Positions 25,458 to 35,581 are shown, counted from the first letter of the stretch. The stretch is DNA of 64,000 bases from Bacilli bacterium (GCA_017617065.1 JAFZWP010000013.1:1-64000); one strand, 5' to 3'. Notes: a model not told the origin generated them from the letters alone. Made by a program: numbers and translations.

Positions 25458-28022
25458 TTATCCTTTCAATTTCTTTTGTAATTCGTTTAATTTGATTAAT
25501 GCATCTAGTGGATTCATTTCATATAAATTCATATTTGTTAAGTCATTTAAGACAATCTTTTCTACTTCTGTCTTTGAATCATACAAAAGTGGAGCCACAT
25601 AATTATATGGTGATAATTTATCAGCATCAATTCTATTTTGTTCTTGTAATTTATTAAGCAAATCATTTGCCCTCAAAATTACATCAAGTGGAATTTTAGC
25701 AAGCTTTGCTACATTAATTCCATAACTCTTATCGATTGCTCCATCTTTCACTTTATGAAGAAATACTATTTCGCCATCTACGTTTTCGGCACTTACATGT
25801 ACATTTTTAAGATGAGCAAGTGATGCCTCTAGTGCCGTAAGTTCGTGGTAATGCGTTGAAAACAACATTTTAGCTTTTACTTTATCATGAACATATTCTA
25901 CAATCGCTTGGGCTAGAGCAATACCATCATAGGTTGCTGTCCCTCTACCTATTTCATCAAATAAAATTAATGATTTGGTTGTGGCATTCTTTAGGGCATT
26001 ATTTACTTCTGCCATTTCTACCATAAAGGTAGACTGGCCACTTACAATATCATCAGCCGCCCCAATTCTTGTAAAGATTTGATCAAAGATAGGAAGCTTA
26101 GCACTCTTTGCTGGGACGTAAGACCCAATTTGAGCCATAATAGCAATTAAAGCAATTTGTCGCATATAAGTAGATTTACCACTCATATTAGGTCCTGTTA
26201 TTAAAATAACAGATTCTTCATCCATCTTTAAATCATTAGCAACAAATTGACAATTCTTTTCTACGACTGGATGACGACCTTCTTTAATATCAATAGCCCC
26301 ATCAGTAATTATAGGTCTAGTGTATTTATTCTCATTAGCAACTTTAGCAAATGATGCCATCATATCAATCATGGCTATAGTTTTAGCTAAATCTTGTAAG
26401 ATAAGAGTATATTCTTTAATCTTATTTCTTATTTCACTAAATAGTTCATGTTCTAAAGCAATTGATTCTTCTAAAGCACGCAAGATCATTGCTTCTTTTT
26501 CTTTTAATTCTTGAGTAATATAACGTTCTGCATTAACTAATGTTTGTTTACGAATATAACCATATTCATCTTTAATTAAATTGCTATTTAGTTTACTTAC
26601 TTCAATATAATAACCAAATACTTTGTTATAACCAACTTTTAGTTGTTTAATACCCGTTCTTTCTCTTTCTTTGTTTTCTAACCCTACTAAGAAAGATTTA
26701 GAATCTTTATTAATACTACGTAATTCGTCTAACTTTTCATTATATTTAGCTTTAATTACGCCACCATCTTTAATTGAGTATGGCGCATCTTCATTAATTG
26801 AAGCATCAATTAAATGATATAAATCATCATAATCTTTAAAATGGGAATCTAAATCATATAAATTACTAATTTTAATCTTTTCAATTAATTTCTTAAGTCT
26901 AGGAATAGCGGCAAGTGATTTTTTAAGTTGCAAAAGATCTTTAGGATTAGCATTTTCATAACTTATACGACCAACAATTCTTTCTAAATCATAAACATCA
27001 TCTAATACTTTTCTTACTTCACTAGTTTCAATAAATGCTTTCTTCATTAAATCGATCGTATCATATCTTTTTTCGATTTCAATTTGATCGATTAATGGTA
27101 AAACTAGACTACGTTTTAAGAATCTTGTTCCCATAGCAGTCGAGCATTTATTTAGGGTAGCAAATAATGTATTTTGATATGTACCAAAACGTAAAGTTTC
27201 GGTTAATTCTAGGTTACGACGGGATGCTATATCGATCTTTAAATAACTATTTACATTGTATTTAACCACTTTTTGTAAATGAACTAGATTACGCATTTGC
27301 GTTCTAGTGATGTAATTTAAAAGCCTAGCGTAGTTTTTAACTTCATCTACATCTAGTCCTTCCATTAAACTCTTAGTATAAGATGGGCTTGTAGCATTTG
27401 GTTCAATTGAAACTAAGAAATTATATACTTTTTGTAAAGGTGTAAATATTTCTTTATTAAACTTTTCACTAACTACTACTTCTTTAGATTGTAGTTTCAT
27501 AATTTCAGCGAATAACAGGCTATCATCTAGAGGAATATTTGTTAAATATCCAGCTCCAGTTGATAAATCCAGATAACTTAAGATATATCTATTTTTATCA
27601 CCTGATATTGATAATATGTAATTAAAATCACTAGCATTAATGGCACCAGCATCAATCACTGTACCTGGTGTAACTATTCTAATGACTTCTCTTTTAACAA
27701 TTCCTTTAGCGCTCTTTGGATCTTCCACTTGTTCTACAATTCCTACTTTAAATCCATTAGCAGCTAGTGTATCAATATATGAATCAACAGCATGATATGG
27801 TACTCCACACATTGGTACCCTTTCATCTACGCCTGCATCTTTACCAGTTAGTACAATTTCAAGTATTCTACTAGCAACAATGGCATCATTAAAAAACAAC
27901 TCATAGAAGTCGCCAACTCGATATAATAATAATGTGTCTGGATATTGTTCTTTAATCTCTAAATACTGCCTAATCATTGGCGAGTATTGTAATTTATCAA
28001 TATCATTAAAATTATTTTCCAT
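25458..28022 (-). CDS. mutS: DNA mismatch repair protein MutS
   Basis: Mismatch-binding ATPase (MutS1). The 854 residues carry the N-terminal mismatch wedge with GDFYELF (Phe-x-Glu motif), the connector and clamp domains, and the ATPase with Walker A TGPNMSGKSTYMRQ, FMVEMAEV, Walker B LILFDEIGRGTATYDG and FSTHYHEL. The C-terminal tail is complete (LYEMNPLDALIKLNELQKKL). It heads mutS-mutL-miaA and has its own promoter upstream at 28047-28076. Confidence 0.97.
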   Translation of the reverse strand: MENNFNDIDKLQYSPMIRQYLEIKEQYPDTLLLYRVGDFYELFFNDAIVASRILEIVLTGKDAGVDERVPMCGVPYHAVDSYIDTLAANGFKVGIVEQVEDPKSAKGIVKREVIRIVTPGTVIDAGAINASDFNYILSISGDKNRYILSYLDLSTGAGYLTNIPLDDSLLFAEIMKLQSKEVVVSEKFNKEIFTPLQKVYNFLVSIEPNATSPSYTKSLMEGLDVDEVKNYARLLNYITRTQMRNLVHLQKVVKYNVNSYLKIDIASRRNLELTETLRFGTYQNTLFATLNKCSTAMGTRFLKRSLVLPLIDQIEIEKRYDTIDLMKKAFIETSEVRKVLDDVYDLERIVGRISYENANPKDLLQLKKSLAAIPRLKKLIEKIKISNLYDLDSHFKDYDDLYHLIDASINEDAPYSIKDGGVIKAKYNEKLDELRSINKDSKSFLVGLENKERERTGIKQLKVGYNKVFGYYIEVSKLNSNLIKDEYGYIRKQTLVNAERYITQELKEKEAMILRALEESIALEHELFSEIRNKIKEYTLILQDLAKTIAMIDMMASFAKVANENKYTRPIITDGAIDIKEGRHPVVEKNCQFVANDLKMDEESVILITGPNMSGKSTYMRQIALIAIMAQIGSYVPAKSAKLPIFDQIFTRIGAADDIVSGQSTFMVEMAEVNNALKNATTKSLILFDEIGRGTATYDGIALAQAIVEYVHDKVKAKMLFSTHYHELTALEASLAHLKNVHVSAENVDGEIVFLHKVKDGAIDKSYGINVAKLAKIPLDVILRANDLLNKLQEQNRIDADKLSPYNYVAPLLYDSKTEVEKIVLNDLTNMNLYEMNPLDALIKLNELQKKLKG

Positions 28023-28046
28023 TTTATCACCTATATTATTACAACC

Positions 28047-28076
28047 ATTATATCATATTATTGGTTATATTTACAA
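28047..28076 (-). promoter_or_regulatory. mutS: mutS promoter
   Basis: Minus strand -10 TATAAT (28047-28052) and -35 TTGTAA (28071-28076), 18 bases apart, shortly before an AGGTGA ribosome site and the mutS ATG. Confidence 0.65.
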
Positions 28077-28085
28077 TTTATAAAC

Positions 28086-28111
28086 AAAAGCTGAAACAAA
28101 TGTTTCAGCTT
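28086..28111 (-). terminator. Terminator after ECF S-component gene
   Basis: Eleven-base perfect stem aagctgaaaca/tgtttcagctt with a two-base centre, followed by a broken T run on the minus strand; it lies between the S component and the mutS promoter. Confidence 0.82.
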
Positions 28112-28115
28112 GCTT

Positions 28116-28748
28116 TTAAAACTTAATTTTTTCAATTGATTTACTAACTATTGCGGTAACTATTATACCTAAGGCCATTTCTGGTAACATATTTAATAAT
28201 ACCACAGTTCCAAATAACCATTTTGTTACACTCATTGTATCAGCTAGTAGTGCTGTAATATCAGTATAATGGAATATTAATAACATAGTCATTGTAAAGA
28301 TTGTATTAAATAGTGGAACTAAAGCTCCTACTATTACACCCCTAACAATACTATTTTTAACTGCTTTTTTAATTAAAGCATAAATAAATACTACAACTAT
28401 ACCCATTAAAGCGCGTGGTAAGACTGATACTAATGGGTTTTGGAAATATGGATCTAAGACTGAAGCTGGAGCGAATGATCTAATCCAGCTACATATTCCA
28501 AAAGCAATACCTAAAGCTATTCCATATCCTTTTTTTTCGATGCAACAAATCCCTACTGCTACTGGTAAGAAGACTGTTGTAGGGGAAACAAAACCTAATG
28601 GAATAAAACCAAGAATTGTCCAAGCAAAAGCAAACATCAAAGCAATTAAAATACCAGTAAACGTAATACTTTTAATTTCTTGATATAGTTTAGGCTTACG
28701 CTCTTCCGATTCTACAATTACTTCTTCTTTAATTTCTTCTTTTTCCAT
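28116..28748 (-). CDS. ECF transporter S component (vitamin uptake, substrate unknown)
   Basis: A 210-residue membrane protein with a charged N-terminus (about 1-28) and about six hydrophobic segments. The pattern FVSPTTVFLPVAVG, KGYGIALGIAFGICSWIR and NPLVSVLPRALMGI is that of S components of energy-coupling-factor transporters, which bind a vitamin and dock on a shared EcfAAT module. No ECF ATPase or T component is in the window. It lies 10 bases after obgE with an AGAGGAT site, so it is probably cotranscribed with it. The vitamin cannot be named from sequence. Confidence 0.75.
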   Translation of the reverse strand: MEKEEIKEEVIVESEERKPKLYQEIKSITFTGILIALMFAFAWTILGFIPLGFVSPTTVFLPVAVGICCIEKKGYGIALGIAFGICSWIRSFAPASVLDPYFQNPLVSVLPRALMGIVVVFIYALIKKAVKNSIVRGVIVGALVPLFNTIFTMTMLLIFHYTDITALLADTMSVTKWLFGTVVLLNMLPEMALGIIVTAIVSKSIEKIKF

Positions 28749-28757
28749 AACTATCCT

Positions 28758-30035
28758 CTAGTCAAAGAATTCAAATTCATAATCAAAGATTCTAACAGTG
28801 TCACCATCTTTAACACCTAATTCGCGTAATTTGGCATCAACTCCTAAATCTCTAAGTCTTTTAGCTAATAATCTTACTTGTTCTTCATTTTCTAAGTCTG
28901 TAGAATCGAAATATTTCTTAACTCTTGGTCCGCTTACTTCATATACGCCATCACTAGCAAGTTTAACTGTAAACTTTTCTACAGGTGGCGTGAATTTGTA
29001 TTCTACAACTTCATCAGTTACTGGACTATCAAAGTCAGTAATCTCAATAGTATCAAGTAAGTCAGCGATTTTGTAAAGTAAGATATCTAGATTATCATTA
29101 GTATATGCACTAATTGGAATTACTTCTAAATCTGGTAATTTCTTTTTGAATTCTTCTAAATTAGCCTCTGCTTCTGGCATATCCATCTTATTAGCAACTA
29201 CGATTTGCGGACGAAGCATAAGTTTTGGGTTATAAGTTTCTAATTCTTTATTAATAGTTAGATAATCAGTATATGGATCTCTACCATCAATTCTTGCCAT
29301 ATCGATAATATGAACTATTACTCTAGTTCTTTCAATATGTCTTAAAAATTCAAAGCCTAAGCCGGCACCCTGACTTGCGCCTTCAATTAAGCCTGGTAAG
29401 TCAGCTATTACAAAGCTTCTACCATCTTTGGCTTTAGCAACTCCTAAGTTAGGAGCAAGCGTAGTAAAATGGTATTCCGCAATCTTAGGTCTACATGCTG
29501 AAACTACACTAATAAGTGTGCTTTTGCCTACACTTGGAAAGCCAACTAAGCCTACATCTGCTAAAACTTTTAATTCTACACGGATGAATTTAGCTTCTCC
29601 TGGTTCACCTTTTTCGCAAATCTCCGGAGCGGGTACTCTAGGAGTAGCAAAACTAGTGTTACCTCTGCCGCCTCTTCCACCTTTAGCGATAACTACTTCT
29701 TCGCCATGCTTTGTAATATCGGCGATAACGATACCTTTTTCTAGGTCATGAACGACACTTCCGATTGGTACTTTTACATATACATCATCCGCTGCTGCCC
29801 CAAACATATTCTTAGGCATGCCGTTTTCACCGTTTTCGGCTTTGATCTTCATTCTAAATTTTAGATCCATTAAAGTAGTAAGCCCACTATCACCAACAAA
29901 TATGATAGAACCGCCTCTACCACCATCCCCACCAGCTGGTCCGCCTTTAGGGACATATTTCTCACGTCTAAAGGCAACTATGCCATTACCACCGTTACCA
30001 GCTTGGACGCGAATCTTTACATCATCAATAAACAT
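28758..30035 (-). CDS. obgE: Ribosome assembly GTPase ObgE/CgtA
   Basis: Obg-family GTPase active in 50S maturation and stress signalling. The 425 residues show the glycine-rich Obg domain ([20 protein letters not shown]), the G domain with [25 protein letters not shown] and ANKMD, and a C-terminal OCT domain (about 345-425) typical of Bacillota. The neighbours rpmA, prp and rplU are the usual company. It has a separate -10 TATAAT (30060-30065) after the rpmA terminator. Confidence 0.97.
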   Translation of the reverse strand: MFIDDVKIRVQAGNGGNGIVAFRREKYVPKGGPAGGDGGRGGSIIFVGDSGLTTLMDLKFRMKIKAENGENGMPKNMFGAAADDVYVKVPIGSVVHDLEKGIVIADITKHGEEVVIAKGGRGGRGNTSFATPRVPAPEICEKGEPGEAKFIRVELKVLADVGLVGFPSVGKSTLISVVSACRPKIAEYHFTTLAPNLGVAKAKDGRSFVIADLPGLIEGASQGAGLGFEFLRHIERTRVIVHIIDMARIDGRDPYTDYLTINKELETYNPKLMLRPQIVVANKMDMPEAEANLEEFKKKLPDLEVIPISAYTNDNLDILLYKIADLLDTIEITDFDSPVTDEVVEYKFTPPVEKFTVKLASDGVYEVSGPRVKKYFDSTDLENEEQVRLLAKRLRDLGVDAKLRELGVKDGDTVRIFDYEFEFFD

Positions 30036-30074
30036 AATTCCTTTAGTCCTTTCTTAATCATTATACATCTTCTT

Positions 30075-30104
30075 AAAAAAAAGCATAACTTTTTAGCTAT
30101 GCTT
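30075..30104 (-). terminator. Terminator after rpmA
   Basis: Ten-base stem aagcataact/agctatgctt with one G-T type mismatch and a tttt loop, then eight T on the minus strand; it separates rplU-prp-rpmA from obgE. Confidence 0.88.
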
Positions 30105-30128
30105 ATTTATTTTATCATTTAGTTTTTC

Positions 30129-30410
30129 TTATTTTGCTTCGTAAACTGAAACTTGTTTTTTGTTTCTACCTTTACGTTCAAATTTTACATATCCATCAAC
30201 TTTAGCAAACAATGTATCATCTCCACCAATACCAACATTAGTTCCAGGGAAAATAACTGTGCCTCTTTGACGATAAATAATTGATCCAGCTGTAGCGAAC
30301 TCGCCATCGCTCATTTTAGCACCTAAACGCTTAGCATGAGAGTCACGACCGTTCTTTGTTGAAGAACCAGCTTTCTTTGAAGCGAAAAACTGAATATTAA
30401 ATCTTAACAT
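30129..30410 (-). CDS. rpmA: 50S ribosomal protein L27 with cleavable N-terminus
   Basis: Bacterial L27 reaching the peptidyl transferase centre. The 93 residues start with [10 protein letters not shown], the Bacillota-type extension removed by Prp before ASKKAG, then the conserved [15 protein letters not shown] and the beta core. The ribosome site AGGAGG has ideal spacing. The processing protease gene prp lies just upstream, as expected, since uncleaved L27 would block the ribosome. Confidence 0.98.
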   Translation of the reverse strand: MLRFNIQFFASKKAGSSTKNGRDSHAKRLGAKMSDGEFATAGSIIYRQRGTVIFPGTNVGIGGDDTLFAKVDGYVKFERKGRNKKQVSVYEAK

Positions 30411-30442
30411 TTCTCTTTCCTCCTAAAATATATTTATCAAGT

Positions 30443-30754
30443 TTATTCATTAATAATGGTTACATATGCTTTATAATCATATGCAATACCTTCTAATACA
30501 TCAACTAAATTATCCATAACTAGTTTAGTTACATCATTAGAATTATTAATCTTTAGTTCCATAAATGGTTTTGCTTCATCAGTATTAAATGTGAAATCAC
30601 ATTTAGCTTTATTTAACATTCCATATGAAACATACATAGCAGTCGTAATAGAACTACACACAATATCACTACCTTTATTAGCATATCCAGAATGACCAGT
30701 TACCTTAATAACCTTAACCAAATTATCTTCTTTTTTAATGCTAATTTTTGTCAT
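30443..30754 (-). CDS. prp: L27-processing cysteine protease Prp (YsxB)
   Basis: Cysteine protease that trims the N-terminal leader of L27. The 103 residues show the catalytic His in VTGHSGYANKG and the catalytic Cys in DIVCSSITT, at the family's spacing. It lies between rplU (5 bases upstream) and rpmA, the conserved gene order in bacteria whose L27 has the leader. Confidence 0.93.
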   Translation of the reverse strand: MTKISIKKEDNLVKVIKVTGHSGYANKGSDIVCSSITTAMYVSYGMLNKAKCDFTFNTDEAKPFMELKINNSNDVTKLVMDNLVDVLEGIAYDYKAYVTIINE

Positions 30755-30759
30755 TGAAA

Positions 30760-31065
30760 TTAACCTTCAATACTAGTGATTTGAATCTTAGTAAATGGTT
30801 GACGATGACCTTGTTTCTTGTGATAATTTTTCTTTGATTTGTACTTGTAAACGATGATCTTCTTTGCTTTACCTTGAGCTAATACTTTACCAGTAACTTT
30901 AGCACCTTTAACGTATGGAGCACCGATCTTGTCATCAAGCATTAAAACTTTATCAAAAACAACGTTAGCGCCTTCATTAACATCTAATTTTTCAACGAAA
31001 ATAACTTCGTCTTGCGCAACATGGTATTGTTTACCACCAGTTTCAATAATTGCATACATTTGCAC
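30760..31065 (-). CDS. rplU: 50S ribosomal protein L21
   Basis: L21 binds 23S rRNA in the 50S subunit. The 101 residues show [13 protein letters not shown] at the start and the C-terminal [17 protein letters not shown] typical of the family. Two start codons are close (MQM); the first has AAGGAGG at nine bases and is preferred. It heads rplU-prp-rpmA behind a strong promoter and a structured leader. Confidence 0.97.
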   Translation of the reverse strand: MQMYAIIETGGKQYHVAQDEVIFVEKLDVNEGANVVFDKVLMLDDKIGAPYVKGAKVTGKVLAQGKAKKIIVYKYKSKKNYHKKQGHRQPFTKIQITSIEG

Positions 31066-31153
31066 ACACCTCCTTATAAATTTTTAAGACACGCCATTAA
31101 GGTGAGATTTCTCTACTTACAAACCCATTCAGTGCGGTTGTGCCTTACACAAC
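31066..31153 (-). ncRNA. L21 leader (cis-regulatory mRNA leader)
   Basis: The transcribed region between the promoter and the rplU ribosome site contains paired GTGTAAGGCACAACCGCAC and CTCACCTTAATGGCG-like segments, matching the L21 leader known in Bacillota for autoregulation by L21. I judge by position and these segments; a covariance search was not possible here. Confidence 0.72.
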
Positions 31154-31159
31154 AATAGC

Positions 31160-31188
31160 ATTATACTCTAAATCAGTATAAATTGCAA
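31160..31188 (-). promoter_or_regulatory. rplU operon promoter
   Basis: Minus strand -35 TTGCAA (31183-31188), 17 bases, perfect -10 TATAAT (31160-31165). Confidence 0.85.
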
Positions 31189-31203
31189 GCATTTTTATTA
31201 TTC

Positions 31204-32715
31204 TTACTTTTTTGGATATTTAGCAGCCATATATTCTGCTACTACATCTCTAACTAAATCGCCAGTATCACTAGCTTCAATTGCTTTAGTATTAAAAGCA
31301 TTATAGTTTTCATATACATAACTAATAATAGCAACATTATAAACTTGGTTAGCTTTAAATAAATCACCAGAGTTTAACATTGATTCATCAACTGTATAAT
31401 ATAAACTAGAATTTATGGCATTTTCTAAATCTCTTCCATTCATTTTAATAATGAATATAGTATTGTCAAATGGAAAAACATTATAAATATCACTATAAGT
31501 TATATCTCCAGATGCAATTGTGGATCTAATACCACCAACATTACAAATACCTACTTCTACTTCATATTTATTTCTTAATGCATCACAACATAGTTTTCCT
31601 AGGTTTTCTTTACTAAAGTTTCTAGATGAATAAGCTACAATCGAATTTGTTTCTTTTATATCCTTATAACGTTTATATAAAAGATCATATGCTGCCTTAT
31701 TTGATTCGTATCTAGAAGGATAATAATGATTAATGCTACCATTTGATACCGGTTTATCATCATTCATAGAAATATTTATCGTCCCATTGCTGCTATTGTA
31801 TCCTCTACATTGAATAACTGGAATTATATATCCATCACTTCTAGTTAAATGATCAGCATTTTCAGTATGTGTATGTCCACAAATAATAGCATCTATTCTA
31901 GCATCATCAGAAATTGATGCAATCCTATTATTTGTATTCTCGTCATATTCATGAATTGATACGATAACTACATCACATTTCTCTTCTGTTCTTAATTTTT
32001 TCGCATATTCTCTAATTAGCGGAACTGGGTCTACAAATTTATAATCAGCTACCATACTTGCTGCAATTGAACTAGTTAAGCCTTCGCCAATACAACCAAT
32101 TACACCAACTTTATAACCATTACATTCTTCAATTGAATAAGCGGAAAGCCAACTAGGCATTGCGTTTGTGGATTTAAGATAAATATTGCAACCTAATATT
32201 TCGCAATCTTCATTTAATTCGCCATTATCAGGGTTACCATCTTTATAAGCAGCAATTTTATCAATACCCCAGTCAAATTCGTGATTACCTATAACAAAGC
32301 AATCAAAATTTTCTAAATTCATCCATTCGATAGCTGGTAAGCCATATAGTGAATTAGAAAATTGCGTTCCTTGGAACATATCACCATTGCTGATTTTGAT
32401 ATAATCATCATTTTCCTCAAGTGAATGAAGAATTGTAGATGTCTTATCAAGCCCTGCATATATTTCCACATCTTCATCCGTAATTAAGTGTCCATGAACA
32501 TCATTCATTGTAAAGAAATTAACAGTATGGTGTAGATGAATCGGTTCATCATCACCACTATTTCCTTGGTTTTGGCCGCCCTGGTTACCACCTTGGTTTT
32601 CCCCACCTTGGTTAGTGCCTTGATTCCCACCAAAATCAAGATTAATATCACAACCAACTAAACTAATTAAAAATAAAGATAAAACTATTAAAGTTAATAA
32701 TTTAAATTTTTTCAT
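31204..32715 (-). CDS. 5'-nucleotidase/2',3'-cyclic phosphodiesterase-like lipoprotein (UshA family)
   Basis: A 503-residue surface lipoprotein that should release phosphate or nucleosides from external nucleotides. Lipobox LVGC ends the signal peptide near residue 22, then a Gly/Asn/Gln-rich linker (about 30-58) reaches the metallophosphatase domain: NDVHGHL, GNHEFDWG, SIHEYDE and GHTHTEN. The C-terminal 5'-nucleotidase domain (about 345-500) has NVGGIRSTIASGDI and the substrate loop VFPFDNT. Its start overlaps the CvpA stop (TAATG). The linker is like those of two other lipoproteins in this window. Confidence 0.92.
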   Translation of the reverse strand: MKKFKLLTLIVLSLFLISLVGCDINLDFGGNQGTNQGGENQGGNQGGQNQGNSGDDEPIHLHHTVNFFTMNDVHGHLITDEDVEIYAGLDKTSTILHSLEENDDYIKISNGDMFQGTQFSNSLYGLPAIEWMNLENFDCFVIGNHEFDWGIDKIAAYKDGNPDNGELNEDCEILGCNIYLKSTNAMPSWLSAYSIEECNGYKVGVIGCIGEGLTSSIAASMVADYKFVDPVPLIREYAKKLRTEEKCDVVIVSIHEYDENTNNRIASISDDARIDAIICGHTHTENADHLTRSDGYIIPVIQCRGYNSSNGTINISMNDDKPVSNGSINHYYPSRYESNKAAYDLLYKRYKDIKETNSIVAYSSRNFSKENLGKLCCDALRNKYEVEVGICNVGGIRSTIASGDITYSDIYNVFPFDNTIFIIKMNGRDLENAINSSLYYTVDESMLNSGDLFKANQVYNVAIISYVYENYNAFNTKAIEASDTGDLVRDVVAEYMAAKYPKK

Positions 32716-33227
32716 TATTTCTTACCTATCATTTCTATAATTTTAGTAATAAAGTTATTTTCGTATAACCAAATAGTTATTCCCCATCCTTTATTCTCTA
32801 GATCAATCCATCTAGAAAATAAATCATGAACAAAACCAATTTTATTAAGTGCTTGATAAGCAATTAATACAACACAGACAATAATTGCCGCTTTTGCTAA
32901 CCCCCAAGCAAGTCCAAGCACTCTATTTACTAATCCAAGTGGTGACTTTTCTGTACCTTTAGAAATAAGGTGCCCAATTATTCTAATAACTAAGAATACA
33001 ACCACAAATATAACTAAATAATAAATACATTTTGTGGAAGTATCCATCGTATCAAAATCCGCAAATAAATTAATTATTGGCCTACTAAAAAATATTACAC
33101 AAGCAACAGCCCCAACTATTGCAAGTATTGAAAAAATTTGTTTAGTTAATCCCTTAAATAAACCAATTAGCCCAAGTAAGGCGGCTAGCCCAATAATTAT
33201 CATATCAGTTATTTGAAGAAAACTCAT
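32715..33227 (-). CDS. CvpA-family membrane protein
   Basis: A 170-residue protein with four hydrophobic segments (about 7-25, 29-48, 66-86, 103-125), matching the CvpA/colicin V production family; SPLGLVNRVLGLAWGLAKAAIIV is the family's most conserved part. Homologues are linked to envelope maintenance, but the biochemical role is not established. A strong AGGAGG site fixes the start; it overlaps the end of the cca gene by 23 bases and is coupled to the nucleotidase downstream. Confidence 0.85.
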   Translation of the reverse strand: MSFLQITDMIIIGLAALLGLIGLFKGLTKQIFSILAIVGAVACVIFFSRPIINLFADFDTMDTSTKCIYYLVIFVVVFLVIRIIGHLISKGTEKSPLGLVNRVLGLAWGLAKAAIIVCVVLIAYQALNKIGFVHDLFSRWIDLENKGWGITIWLYENNFITKIIEMIGKK

Positions 33228-34806
33228 TTTTTCCTCCTAAATATTTTTTAATTTGTTCACATCTATTAAATCTTTCTAATTCGTAATATCTTTTATACCA
33301 ATAATCTAAAGATTCTAAATGTATTATGTAATTATCTAGATTATATTCTAAATCGCAAATTTTTAAAGCATTATCTTCTTTTACTACTAAATCAATATCA
33401 ATATTATCAATCTTGAAATTATAAATATAACCCCATTTAAGATGCGGATTAGTAGCTAATTTATCAATTTCTTCTTTTACAATTTCATAGTCTTCTTTAG
33501 ATACTGATAAATCTAGATCACCAAAATAATCTACGATTCCTCTAAAGTATAACATGGCACTAGCTCCAATTGAAAAAGATGCATTATATTTATTAAAGAT
33601 ATTAGTCAATTTCTTTAATACTTCTATTTTCTTTTTTAAATAATTAGCTTTGCCATATTTATTAAATAAATAATCTTTAATAACATCTTGATTATTTTCT
33701 AGATTACCTTTTACTACTTCACTAAATACTTCTTCAATGGCATCTTTAATTTCTTTCCCATCAAAACAGGTGGCTACTTTTACGTTTCTTCCATTAACTG
33801 CAAGCATACTATTTTCATAACCTAGGTCGATAGCTTTATTCAATACATCTATATTTGTATAAGATAAACCTATTAATTTATGATAACCATTTAAGTCTTT
33901 ATAATAATCTAGCCCCATCTTATGAAGTAATATTCTTGTATTTACTAAATCATTATTAGTAATTAAATCATTATTTCTAATTACTGATTTGATTCTATTA
34001 GCAAGTACATTTGGAAATCTGAAATTATTAATTGCTTTATCTAAGTTAGTTACATCACTAAATAAAATAACTAATTTATATAATAATTCATTAGTATTTA
34101 ATCTAAGTAGCCCTACATTAATGCCATTTAATTCAGGAATTAAATATTTAAATAATTCATAATATTCTTCTATGATGTTTTCAATTCCACCTGTAGCTAT
34201 TTTACATACTTCTTCTGTAAGGCGTTCTTTAGATATATTTTTAAGTAATTTATAATCTTTAAAGATAGCAATTTTCGTCTCTTCTTCAATTTTAAAGTTT
34301 AATTTAGCACTAAAACGGATTGCTCTAAAAATTCTAAGTGAGTCTTCCACAAATCTATCATGAGGTATACCAACACATCTAATAATGCCAGCATTTAAGT
34401 CTTTAATGCCACCTACTAAATCAATAATTTTATCGTTCTTTACATCATATGCGATTGCATTAACACTAAAATCTCTTCTTAAAACATCACTTTCAAGTGT
34501 TGCATCGAACCTAACTTCACGTGGGTGTCTGTTATCCACATACCCATCTTCACTTCTGAATGTGGTAATTTCAATGAGGGAGCCTTCATAATTTATGCCA
34601 ATGGTGCCAAATTTTTCCCCATAACTAAAGATTTGGTAATCTTTATATACTTCTTTAATTTGGGTAGGAGTTGCATTTGTACATGCATCATAATCATGGC
34701 ATTCCTTACCTAAAAGGGTGTCCCTTACAACACCACCTACTAGATATACTTCGTAACCTTTGCTATTTAGTTTTTTAAGTAAGTTTAAAATGCCCCTATC
34801 AAACAT
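33205..34806 (-). CDS. cca: CCA-adding tRNA nucleotidyltransferase with extra C-terminal nucleotidyltransferase-like domain
   Basis: Adds or repairs the 3' CCA of tRNA. The catalytic head shows LVGGVVRDTLLG, the metal motif HDYDACTNA, EITTFRSEDGY and RRDFSVNAIAYD; the neck follows with DRFVEDSLRIFRAIRFSAK. Class II enzymes end near 400-450 residues, but here residues about 400-525 form a further module: SIGASAMLYFRG then DYFGDLDLSVS and NIDIDLVV, a pattern like a second minimal nucleotidyltransferase fold (G-x-S plus D-x-D). Its activity is unknown. It lies nine bases after an alpha/beta hydrolase gene. Confidence 0.88.
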   Translation of the reverse strand: MFDRGILNLLKKLNSKGYEVYLVGGVVRDTLLGKECHDYDACTNATPTQIKEVYKDYQIFSYGEKFGTIGINYEGSLIEITTFRSEDGYVDNRHPREVRFDATLESDVLRRDFSVNAIAYDVKNDKIIDLVGGIKDLNAGIIRCVGIPHDRFVEDSLRIFRAIRFSAKLNFKIEEETKIAIFKDYKLLKNISKERLTEEVCKIATGGIENIIEEYYELFKYLIPELNGINVGLLRLNTNELLYKLVILFSDVTNLDKAINNFRFPNVLANRIKSVIRNNDLITNNDLVNTRILLHKMGLDYYKDLNGYHKLIGLSYTNIDVLNKAIDLGYENSMLAVNGRNVKVATCFDGKEIKDAIEEVFSEVVKGNLENNQDVIKDYLFNKYGKANYLKKKIEVLKKLTNIFNKYNASFSIGASAMLYFRGIVDYFGDLDLSVSKEDYEIVKEEIDKLATNPHLKWGYIYNFKIDNIDIDLVVKEDNALKICDLEYNLDNYIIHLESLDYWYKRYYELERFNRCEQIKKYLGGKNEFSSNN

Positions 34807-34815
34807 AATTACTCC

Positions 34816-35466
34816 TTATAAATCGATATAATCTAACAATTTATCACTATGTACTATATAACTACCATGATTTTCATTGGGTATAATTATAAGTTTTGAT
34901 CCTACTAGCCATTTATTAGCTAATTTTATATGACGTTTTTTCATACAATCATCTTCCCCATAAATTAGCGTTACTTTAGCTTTTAAATCTTTAAAATCAC
35001 TTTTAGTAAAATATGGAGAATTAATCATCATTAAAGTATTAGGATCTTTTGTATACTTATAATCCCTCTTCATTGCTCTTAAATCTTTATTTTTAATGCC
35101 ACTTGGAAATAGATTAATACCACTTAAATATATCGCATCAATTTCAAAATATAGTTTACTAGCTAAGAATAGTGCTACTATTGCTCCGTCACTAAATCCG
35201 TAAACTGTGATATTTTTTAATTCTAGTTTACGAATAAAGATAGCAATGTCAAAGGCAATATCAATATAAGTAACATTATTAGTTTTAGTTGTTCGCCCGT
35301 GATTGCGTGAATCAATTGCATAAATATGGTATCTATCTTGCAATTTTTCGATTAATTCTTGAAAGATAGAACAATCTTCTCCATTTCCATGAAGTAAGAT
35401 TAAGGTTTTATCACTATTACCATATTCTTCATAATAATAATCTAGGCCATTAATTTTAATATACAT
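34816..35466 (-). CDS. Alpha/beta hydrolase
   Basis: A 216-residue cytosolic hydrolase of the alpha/beta fold. The oxyanion segment is LLHGNGED, the nucleophile elbow GFSDGA, the acid in YGEDDC and the catalytic His in NENHGSY. The short cap and overall size fit small esterases or acyl hydrolases; no substrate can be given. It is read away from the potassium channel gene and toward cca. Confidence 0.87.
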   Translation of the reverse strand: MYIKINGLDYYYEEYGNSDKTLILLHGNGEDCSIFQELIEKLQDRYHIYAIDSRNHGRTTKTNNVTYIDIAFDIAIFIRKLELKNITVYGFSDGAIVALFLASKLYFEIDAIYLSGINLFPSGIKNKDLRAMKRDYKYTKDPNTLMMINSPYFTKSDFKDLKAKVTLIYGEDDCMKKRHIKLANKWLVGSKLIIIPNENHGSYIVHSDKLLDYIDL

Positions 35467-35581
35467 AATATACTTCTATTTTCTCCCATTCTATTTTAAC
35501 ATATTTTATCTAATTACTAAACAAGAGATAGAATATTAAAGTAAAATTTGTTATAATGGTTATATTAAAAGAGGTAATAAT

